Source: F22 sp963678855
GTDB taxonomy: Bacteria > Bacteroidota > Bacteroidia > Bacteroidales > Bacteroidaceae
Assembly: GCA_963678855.1 (NCBI GenBank)
Contig: OY787448.1
Location: forward strand, 2,170,001 to 2,234,000
Direction of reading: 5' to 3'
Length of the DNA stretch: 64,000 nt
Both the position numbers and the translations under genes were made by a program. Of this stretch, positions 52,358 to 59,208 are shown one piece after another (position 1 is the first letter of the stretch; each line of letters begins with the position of its first letter). A model generated the notes under the pieces. That model ran no database searches, had not been told where the DNA came from, and worked only from the letters and a program-made list of their open reading frames with translations.

Positions 52358-52582
52358 TTATTCTCCTACAAGCTCAGGAAATCCTTCTTTAAGAATGGCC
52401 ATCGCTTTTTCGTAATCAGATTCTAATACATGCATTTCAACCTGGAAACCAGGGCTGTTAGGCAATACAGAATTGATAATCTCATTTTTTATAAGGCATT
52501 CAATACCTGCATTATTCAAGACATCCTTTAACATCGTTGCTTGGATATCGTTCTCAAGAGTAATCAAATAAACTGTCTTCAT
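52358..52582 (-). CDS. DUF2007 domain protein
   Basis: A 74-residue protein: one alpha-beta sandwich with MKTVYLITLENDIQATMLKD, IECLIKNEIINSVLPN and FQVEMHVLESDYEKAM. DUF2007 is annotated as a putative signal-transducing protein because of its similarity to PII-like and ACT folds, but no ligand is established. It is transcribed away from the LacI-type regulator. A broken paralogue follows it. Confidence 0.82.
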   Translation of the reverse strand: MKTVYLITLENDIQATMLKDVLNNAGIECLIKNEIINSVLPNSPGFQVEMHVLESDYEKAMAILKEGFPELVGE

Positions 52583-52634
52583 AAGCTCTCTTTATTTAGT
52601 TTGTAGTATGTGGGTAGCAAAGACCCACCAAGAC

Positions 52635-52642
52635 AAATGTAC
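52635..52642 (-). promoter_or_regulatory. -7 box of the DUF2007 gene
   Basis: The minus strand reads TACATTTG. No TTTG is seen at the standard distance. Confidence 0.45.
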
Positions 52643-52720
52643 GTAAAAATAACGAAGTTGCTCACTTATACTATGTTTTTTCTGCGCAAAAACTTGCGTG
52701 TTCAAATTAAATCATTAGAT

Positions 52721-52736
52721 TTGCAAACGATTGCAA
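52721..52736. promoter_or_regulatory. LacI-family operator candidate
   Basis: TTGCAAACGATTGCAA has two TTGCAA arms around a central CG, the form bound by LacI/GalR proteins such as MalR and CcpA. It lies 147 bases upstream of a LacI-type gene. Confidence 0.6.
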
Positions 52737-52828
52737 TTTGTATTGGTGCAAACTAATATTATTGTTTTTGTCGAAACCTATGAAGCTTCTATATTTGCTT
52801 AGAAGTATAGGCGTCAACTATGAGCCTC

Positions 52829-52836
52829 TATTTTTG
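52829..52836 (+). promoter_or_regulatory. -7 box of the maltose operon
   Basis: TATTTTTG, giving a start near 52843 and a leader of about 41 bases. CTATGAG (52818-52824) and CTCATAG (52839-52845) flank it symmetrically. Confidence 0.55.
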
Positions 52837-52883
52837 TACTCATAGAGTAACCTTACATTGTTAATCTTATATCCCTCAGCCTT

Positions 52884-53912
52884 ATGGCAGGAAAGACGCA
52901 AATCACCATTAAAGATATTGCCAAAGCACTTAACATCAGCGCTTCTACAGTATCCCGAGCCTTGAAAGACAATCCTGATATCTCGCAGAAAACGCGAGAT
53001 AAAGTGAAGGCTTATGCCCAAGCCCACCACTATCAGCCCAATATCATGGCTATGAACCTTCGCATGAATCAGTCCAAAACTATTGGGGTGATTGTGCCAC
53101 AGATGGTGCATCATTTCTTTTCTTGTGTCCTTAGTGGTATTGAACATGCGGCGAGCGAAGCAGGTTACACCTTGCTGGTTGCTCAAAGTAACGAAGAGTA
53201 CGAAGACGAATTGCGTATCACTCGTTCTTTTGCCCATGCTCGTGTGTGTGGTGTAATCACTTCGTTGGCTAAAGGGAGCAAAGATTATCAACACTATCAT
53301 GATTTAGTCGCCCAAAACATTCCTCTCGTCTTTTATGACCGGATCTGTCCCGATATTCGCACAGAGCGTGTGGTGGTTGATGACTATGCAGGTAGTTTTG
53401 CTGCTGTTGAATATATGATACAAACAGGCTGCAAACGCATCTATTTCTATCACAGCGACCTATCTCTGGAAATCACAAAAAATAGACGCAATGGCTACTT
53501 AGATGCCATGAAGCGCTATCAGATACCTGTTTCAGATGCCATGATGATCCAATGCGACTCTCGTGAGGCCGCCATAGGTATAACACCCGAACTATTGGAA
53601 GATGAAGACAAGCGTCCAGACGGATTCTTCGCCGTCAATGACGAAACGGCCACTGGCATTCTTCACGTCTGCAAGCGCATGAAACTAGAAGTCCCAGAAG
53701 ATATTTCCATATGTGGATTTACCGACGGTGCACTAGCTCAAGCGACTGATCCAAAGCTGACTACTGTCAGTCAAGATGGATTTGAGGTAGGTGCATCAGC
53801 TTTTCAGTTGCTTAAGGACAAACTAGAAGCAGATACTCCAGAAGATCAGACTGTCAAGGTGAAAAACAAGATAGTCAAAACCAGACTTATCGTCCGAGGT
53901 ACAACAAAGTAG
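52884..53912 (+). CDS. LacI family regulator of the maltose operon
   Basis: A 342-residue DNA-binding protein. The N-terminal helix-turn-helix and hinge read ITIKDIAKALNISASTVSRA, then KVKAYAQAHHYQPN. A periplasmic-binding-protein-like core follows, from TIGVIVPQMVHHFFSCVLSG. It heads the transporter and maltose phosphorylase genes, so it most likely senses maltose or a derived sugar and controls this operon. The operator candidate at 52721-52736 lies upstream. The transporter gene starts 29 bases downstream. Confidence 0.9.
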   Translation: MAGKTQITIKDIAKALNISASTVSRALKDNPDISQKTRDKVKAYAQAHHYQPNIMAMNLRMNQSKTIGVIVPQMVHHFFSCVLSGIEHAASEAGYTLLVAQSNEEYEDELRITRSFAHARVCGVITSLAKGSKDYQHYHDLVAQNIPLVFYDRICPDIRTERVVVDDYAGSFAAVEYMIQTGCKRIYFYHSDLSLEITKNRRNGYLDAMKRYQIPVSDAMMIQCDSREAAIGITPELLEDEDKRPDGFFAVNDETATGILHVCKRMKLEVPEDISICGFTDGALAQATDPKLTTVSQDGFEVGASAFQLLKDKLEADTPEDQTVKVKNKIVKTRLIVRGTTK

Positions 53913-53941
53913 ACCAATAATTATTATAACTAATACAGAGA

Positions 53942-55279
53942 ATGAATACACATCGTCCCAATCTAAGTTTTATCAAGCTGTGGAATATCAGTTTTGGTTT
54001 CTTCGGCGTTCAAATCGCTTACGCTTTACAGAGTGCAAACATCAGTCGTATTTTTGCGACACTAGGAGCTGACCCACATGATTTGGGTTATTTTTGGATA
54101 TTACCTCCATTGATGGGATTGATCGTACAACCTATCGTAGGTGCCTTAAGTGACAAGACATGGAACCGTTTCGGTCGTCGTATGCCTTACTTATTCTTTG
54201 GTGCCCTAGTATCAGTACTAGTCATGATCATGCTTCCAAATGCAGGTAGTTTCGGACTAGCCGTTGGTGCTGCCCTTGTCTTTGGTGCTGTATCATTGAT
54301 GCTTTTAGATACAGCGATCAATATTGCCATGCAACCATTTAAGATGATGGTGGGGGATATGGTCAATAACGAACAAAAAGGCCTTGCCTATTCTATACAA
54401 AGTTTCTTGATCAATACAGGTAGTGTGGTAGGATTCCTATTCCCAATCGTCTTTACTTGGCTTGGTGTCAAGAATGAAGCAGCCAAAGGCGTTATTCCAG
54501 ATTCAGTACTATATTCTTTCTATATCGGTGCCGCTATCCTAATCGGATGTGTGATTTACACTGCAGTGACTGTACGCGAGCTTCCTCCAAGGGAATACGC
54601 TGAATTCCACGAAATTACTGAAGAAGAAGAAAAAGAAAGCAGCAACTTTATCCAACTACTCGTAAAAGCCCCAAAGACATTCTGGACAGTAGGTCTAGTA
54701 CAATTCTTCTGCTGGGCAGCTATGATGTATATGTGGACTTACATAACTGGAGCCACAGCTCAAGAAGTATGGCAAACTAGTGATACATCAAGTGCGGCTT
54801 ACCAAGAAGCAGGTAACTGGGCCGGTGTATTGTTTGCTGTTGAAGCCATCGGGGCCGTAGTTTGGGCTGTAGTATTGCCATTTTTCAAAAACCGAAAGGT
54901 CGCTTACTCTTTGAGTTTGCTTTTAGGTGGTATCGGATTTATTTCTACATATTTCGTACAAGACCAATATTTGCTATTTATTTCGTATGCACTTGTTGGC
55001 TGTGCTTGGGCAGCAATGATGGCTATGCCATTTACAATCTTGACAAACTCATTGTCAGGTAAGAATATGGGAGCCTACCTAGGTCTGTTCAATGCAACTA
55101 TCTGTTTACCACAAATTGTAGCCAGCCTTATTGGTGGTGGTTTACTATACCTTGTAGGTGGTGAAGAAAAGCGCCAAGTAATGATGCTTGTGATAGCAGG
55201 TATCTTCTTTGTCTGTGGTGCCGCAGCCGTTTGGTTGATTAAAGAAACCGACGGTCACGCTAAAAAGCAAGCCGCTTAA
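53942..55279 (+). CDS. Maltose-type transporter, GPH/SLC45-like family of the MFS
   Basis: A 445-residue inner-membrane protein with 12 predicted helices. It has the family features GFFGVQIAYALQSANISRIF in the first helix and DKTWNRFGRRMPY in the cytoplasmic loop between helices 2 and 3. The group brings in sucrose, maltose or similar disaccharides with protons. It is framed by a LacI regulator and maltose phosphorylase, which makes maltose the best guess. The GH65 gene begins 66 bases after its stop. Confidence 0.86.
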   Translation: MNTHRPNLSFIKLWNISFGFFGVQIAYALQSANISRIFATLGADPHDLGYFWILPPLMGLIVQPIVGALSDKTWNRFGRRMPYLFFGALVSVLVMIMLPNAGSFGLAVGAALVFGAVSLMLLDTAINIAMQPFKMMVGDMVNNEQKGLAYSIQSFLINTGSVVGFLFPIVFTWLGVKNEAAKGVIPDSVLYSFYIGAAILIGCVIYTAVTVRELPPREYAEFHEITEEEEKESSNFIQLLVKAPKTFWTVGLVQFFCWAAMMYMWTYITGATAQEVWQTSDTSSAAYQEAGNWAGVLFAVEAIGAVVWAVVLPFFKNRKVAYSLSLLLGGIGFISTYFVQDQYLLFISYALVGCAWAAMMAMPFTILTNSLSGKNMGAYLGLFNATICLPQIVASLIGGGLLYLVGGEEKRQVMMLVIAGIFFVCGAAAVWLIKETDGHAKKQAA

Positions 55280-55345
55280 TAGTTGCAGGGTGGGACCTGC
55301 CTAATCACTCCCCAAATAGCATCTACATTATCTAATTATAACCGC

Positions 55346-57652
55346 ATGAGAAAACGATATCTAGACATCGATGACTGGCGCATCGTAGAGCAGGGCTTTC
55401 ACCCTGACCGTCAACGCGCTTCGGAGAGTATCTTTGCCCTCGGCAATGGCCGAATGGGTCAACGCGGGCACTTCGAAGAATCGTATTCCAGTGATAGCCT
55501 ACAAGGTAGTTACCTTGCAGGTGTTTCTTTCCTCGACCGCACGAAAGTGGGTTGGTGGAAGAACGGCTATCCTAAGTTTTTTGCCCGCGTTCCAAATGCT
55601 CCCGACTGGAGCGGCATTCGTTTGCGACTAATCGATGAAGAACTCGATTTGGCCGTATGGGATGTCGACGACTACGAGCGCACTTTGGATATGAAAAACG
55701 GAGTAGCCACCCGTGAGATGGAAGTGACTTCTCCAAAAGGGCACCAACTGAAAGTCACCATCCACCATGTCTTGCACATGATGGAACCCGACTTATGTAT
55801 GGTGCGCATGGAAGTACAGTCTATCAACTACACAGGTAAGGTCTCTTTTATCCCTTATTTGAATGCAGATGTAACCCACGAAACATCCAATTACGATGAA
55901 ACGATGTGGAATATCCTGCGTACAGAAACTCTTGTAGATCACGCTTATTTATGGGTGCAAACCCGTCGTGAGCGCACGCAAGTGTGTATGTCTATGGGGT
56001 ATGAAGCTGCTTGCAATGGTAAGCCTATCTCAGGTGGTATTCAAATAGAAAAAGAGAAGGCTGTAGGATTCTCTACTGGAGAATATGTTAAGCCAGGTGA
56101 GCGCATCGTATTGACAAAATACGCTGTTATCACTTCTTCTCTATATGGATATCGTACCAATTTGGTAGATACCAGTGTAGCCAAGTTGAAAAACCTAATG
56201 GCTAAAGGCTGGGAGGAACTATTGCACGAACATAGTCGTTACTGGAGTCGCATCTGGTACGATACAGACGTTGTGATAGAAGGCGACCCAGAAGCCCAAC
56301 AAGGCATACGCTTTAATATCTTCCAGCTACACCAAAGTTATCAAGGTCGTGACCCACGATTGAATATTGGTGCCAAGGGCTTTACGGGTGAAAAGTATGG
56401 CGGTAACACCTTCTGGAATACCGAGCTGTGCTGTCTCCCATACTTTATGTTGTCGTCTCGACAATATATAGCCAAGAACCTATTGCTGTATAGAGAACAA
56501 CATCTACCAAAAGCCATAGCCAATGCACAAACACTTGGCTTTAAAGATGGTGCAGCCCTATATCCAATGGTCACAATCAACGGTGAAGAATGTCACAACG
56601 AGTGGGAAGTTACTTTTGAGGAAGTTCATAGAAACAGCATTATTGCCTACGCCATTATCCAATATGTCGATACAGTAGGTGATACTGAGTACCTGCTGCC
56701 AGAAGGTCTGCGTGTACTGGTAGCTATCTGTCGCTTCTGGGCACAACGTGTCAGTTGGGCAGAACGCAGCAAAAAGTTTATGATATTGGGTGTGACTGGG
56801 CCAAATGAATACGAAAATAACGTAGACAATAACTGGTACACTAACTTCTCGGCTAAGCAAACCCTGCTCCGTACTGTAAGCCTATTGCGCGAAGCTGCAC
56901 AGGCCGACCCTGTAGGTTATGAAGCGCTTTGTCTGGAAACCAATTACAAAAACGAAGAAGGAGACAACTGGAAACATATTGCAAACAATATGTATGAACC
57001 ATACGATGAAGAGTGGGATATCTACCTTCAGCAAGATGGCTATCAAAATAAAATTATGCAATCTGTCGATGAGATTCCAGAAGAAGAACTTCCAATCAAT
57101 CAACATTGGTCGTGGGATCGCATCCTTCGTTCTTGTTTTATCAAGCAGAGCGACGTGCTGCTAGCTATGTATCTGTATCGTGAACATTTCGATTTAGAAA
57201 CAGTACGCAGAAATTACGAATTTTATGCGCCTAAAACTGTGCATGAATCATCGTTGTCTGTATTTGTACACTGTATTCTAGCTGCCCGTTTGGGTAAGAT
57301 AGATGATGCGTATAAGTACTTCATGCATGCCACTCGTCTTGACCTAGATGATTACAATCATGAAGTTCATGATGGATTACATGTGACGAGTATGCCAGGT
57401 AGCTGGCTTGCACTAGTTCACGGTTTTGCAGGTATGCATGTAGTGAATAAGCAACTTTGCTTTGAACCAATCTTGCCTACTCATTGGACTAAGACACAGT
57501 TTACAGTCAATTATCTAGAACACACGCTTCGAGTAAGCATGACCCAAAATCAGATGAGCTTTGAGTTGCTTGACTCCGACCCAATCGTTGTGCGAGTCAA
57601 TGATAAAGAAGTTACTTGTGAAAAAGGTAAAACTGTTACCCTAGACTATTAA
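55346..57652 (+). CDS. Maltose phosphorylase (GH65)
   Basis: A 768-residue intracellular enzyme that splits maltose with phosphate to glucose and beta-glucose 1-phosphate. It has the GH65 start FALGNGRMGQRG, a long beta-sandwich, the (alpha/alpha)6 barrel and the catalytic acid Glu488 in TGPNEYENNVDNNWYTN. A frame from 55283 has an odd N-terminus; ATG at 55346 gives MRKRYLDIDDWRIVEQGF, as in relatives. A beta-phosphoglucomutase, needed to use the product, is not in the window. Trehalose or kojibiose phosphorylase are less likely alternatives. Confidence 0.9.
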   Translation: MRKRYLDIDDWRIVEQGFHPDRQRASESIFALGNGRMGQRGHFEESYSSDSLQGSYLAGVSFLDRTKVGWWKNGYPKFFARVPNAPDWSGIRLRLIDEELDLAVWDVDDYERTLDMKNGVATREMEVTSPKGHQLKVTIHHVLHMMEPDLCMVRMEVQSINYTGKVSFIPYLNADVTHETSNYDETMWNILRTETLVDHAYLWVQTRRERTQVCMSMGYEAACNGKPISGGIQIEKEKAVGFSTGEYVKPGERIVLTKYAVITSSLYGYRTNLVDTSVAKLKNLMAKGWEELLHEHSRYWSRIWYDTDVVIEGDPEAQQGIRFNIFQLHQSYQGRDPRLNIGAKGFTGEKYGGNTFWNTELCCLPYFMLSSRQYIAKNLLLYREQHLPKAIANAQTLGFKDGAALYPMVTINGEECHNEWEVTFEEVHRNSIIAYAIIQYVDTVGDTEYLLPEGLRVLVAICRFWAQRVSWAERSKKFMILGVTGPNEYENNVDNNWYTNFSAKQTLLRTVSLLREAAQADPVGYEALCLETNYKNEEGDNWKHIANNMYEPYDEEWDIYLQQDGYQNKIMQSVDEIPEEELPINQHWSWDRILRSCFIKQSDVLLAMYLYREHFDLETVRRNYEFYAPKTVHESSLSVFVHCILAARLGKIDDAYKYFMHATRLDLDDYNHEVHDGLHVTSMPGSWLALVHGFAGMHVVNKQLCFEPILPTHWTKTQFTVNYLEHTLRVSMTQNQMSFELLDSDPIVVRVNDKEVTCEKGKTVTLDY

Positions 57653-57668
57653 TTAGCATTCTTACATA

Positions 57669-57706
57669 AATTCGGGCCATTTGCAATATCGCAAATGGCC
57701 CGAATT
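57669..57706. terminator. Bidirectional terminator between malP and aroB
   Basis: AATTCGGGCCATTTGC (57669-57684) and its perfect complement (57691-57706) enclose AATATC between converging genes. Confidence 0.85.
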
Positions 57707-57733
57707 ATATATTCTCTCTCATGCATAGATTAG

Positions 57734-58792
57734 TTACAGTCCCTCTCTGTAGAACTCCAACATCTCTGTAATCATTTCTTTAGAAGAAGTCTGGTCTATA
57801 CGTATATCTCCCACACCACCAAGAAGCGTAAAGTTGATTGTACTTCCCACGTTCTTTTTATCGTGCATCATCAGTTCAATCAAGCGATCTACGTCTTTGC
57901 AAGAAAAGTGGAACTGCCCATAATGTAATTTTATATAGGCAGCTATTTGTCGCAGTGTAGCCAATGGGAACTCGCATTGTACATGCGAAAGATACAACTC
58001 ACATACCAATCCCCAAGCAACCGCATACCCATGCAAGACATGGCGATTTTGCTCCAGAGCCAAGCTCTCAAAAGCATGCCCCACGGTATGTCCAAGATTC
58101 AAGGCTTTACGTATTCCTTTCTCCGTTGGATCTTGCTCTACAATTTTCTTTTTGACTTGCACAGACTCGCCTACAAGTGTACGCAATGCATCTAAATCAG
58201 GATTGCTTAAATCCATCTGCATCACATTTTCATAGTGACTCTTACTATCAAGTAGTCCATGCTTCAGTACCTCCCCGTATCCCGAGCAAATATTGTGTCC
58301 ATCTAAAGTCAGTAGAAATTCAGTGTCTAGTAAGACAGCACGTGGAGTCGAGAAGCTCCCAATTTCATTCTTAAGTCCATTGAAATTGATACCCGTTTTT
58401 CCTCCTACAGCCGCATCGACCATAGCTAGCAAAGTTGTTGGTATATTGATACAAGGAATGCCCCGTTTGAATGTAGCCGCAGCAAATCCACCGATATCTG
58501 TGACCATACCTCCTCCGAGGTTGACCATTAGTGAATGTCTTGTGCCATGGTGGCTACTTAAGTACTGCCAGATTTGGCTCAACGCCTCTAAATCTTTGTG
58601 GGTATCTTCGGGCTCAATCACAATTTCATCATAGCCAAACTCCTCAAACACAGCAGATACCTTAGGTAAGCAATACTCGTGTGTATGACGGTCTGTTAAA
58701 ACAAACAGTTTATCATGAGGAATAGCTTGAATTTGCGTTTTGAGGTCTGATAGTATATTGGCAGTTACAATGATCTTTTGTTCCGAACACAT
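57734..58792 (-). CDS. aroB: 3-dehydroquinate synthase
   Basis: A 352-residue NAD- and metal-dependent enzyme for the second step of the shikimate pathway. Typical segments are NLGGGMVTDIGGFAAATFKR, INIPTTLLAMVDAAVGGKTG, and the metal-binding EVLKHGLL and HTVGHAFESL. The length is standard. It is a single gene under a perfect promoter and converges on the maltose operon. Confidence 0.95.
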   Translation of the reverse strand: MCSEQKIIVTANILSDLKTQIQAIPHDKLFVLTDRHTHEYCLPKVSAVFEEFGYDEIVIEPEDTHKDLEALSQIWQYLSSHHGTRHSLMVNLGGGMVTDIGGFAAATFKRGIPCINIPTTLLAMVDAAVGGKTGINFNGLKNEIGSFSTPRAVLLDTEFLLTLDGHNICSGYGEVLKHGLLDSKSHYENVMQMDLSNPDLDALRTLVGESVQVKKKIVEQDPTEKGIRKALNLGHTVGHAFESLALEQNRHVLHGYAVAWGLVCELYLSHVQCEFPLATLRQIAAYIKLHYGQFHFSCKDVDRLIELMMHDKKNVGSTINFTLLGGVGDIRIDQTSSKEMITEMLEFYREGL

Positions 58793-58824
58793 AGTTATTT
58801 GAGCGTTATTGTTTTAATTTGTTA

Positions 58825-58856
58825 CAAACATAAGAGAAAAGTGTCACATGACCAAA
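58825..58856 (-). promoter_or_regulatory. Perfect Bacteroidota promoter of aroB
   Basis: On the minus strand TTTG (58856-58853), a 20-base spacer, TATGTTTG (58832-58825). The leader is about 26 bases. Confidence 0.75.
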
Positions 58857-59157
58857 TATTAAGACTTATCTTTTGAGACTAGCTTATATTCTACTTTTGT
58901 TTGTAGGAAGAAACATAACACGAATAGAAAGTAAAACATTAAGATTTAATTGGCCGATGAAACTAATCATTTACGACATGTATTGCTATGTGGAGTGTTT
59001 ATAACGTGCCGTGACATCTATAGTCACTAAAAAGGGGCAACACTTTTACATTGAAAGGAAAGTTGATCGATGAATCAGCTAGATAGGTCCTACCACTGAT
59101 ATATTATGTCAAAAGCCCATAGAATACGAGCATAGCTCTATAATTCCAATTAATCTC

Positions 59158-59188
59158 TTTGCCACATCATATATTGTAGTTACTTTTG
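59158..59188 (+). promoter_or_regulatory. Perfect Bacteroidota promoter of the outer-membrane gene
   Basis: TTTG (59158-59161), a 19-base spacer, TACTTTTG (59181-59188). The leader is about 14 bases. Confidence 0.75.
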
Positions 59189-59208
59189 TGTCGCTTATAC
59201 AATAACTT

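Larger units (their letters stand above)
52583..52883. other. Divergent regulatory region, DUF2007 and maltose operon
   Basis: About 300 bases that hold the DUF2007 -7 box, the TTGCAA operator at 52721-52736 and the maltose-operon -7 box at 52829-52836. Confidence 0.7.
58793..59208. other. Divergent region between aroB and the outer-membrane gene
   Basis: About 415 bases. Besides the two perfect promoters there is a lone -7 box TACTTTTG at 58892-58899 on the plus strand with a short 16-base spacer to TTTG. Only tiny frames follow it (15 codons at 58957), so I call no gene. Confidence 0.5.

Noticed and set aside
58957..59004. 15-codon frame after the lone -7 box at 58892
   Set aside because: It is too short and has no ribosome site or conservation to support it.
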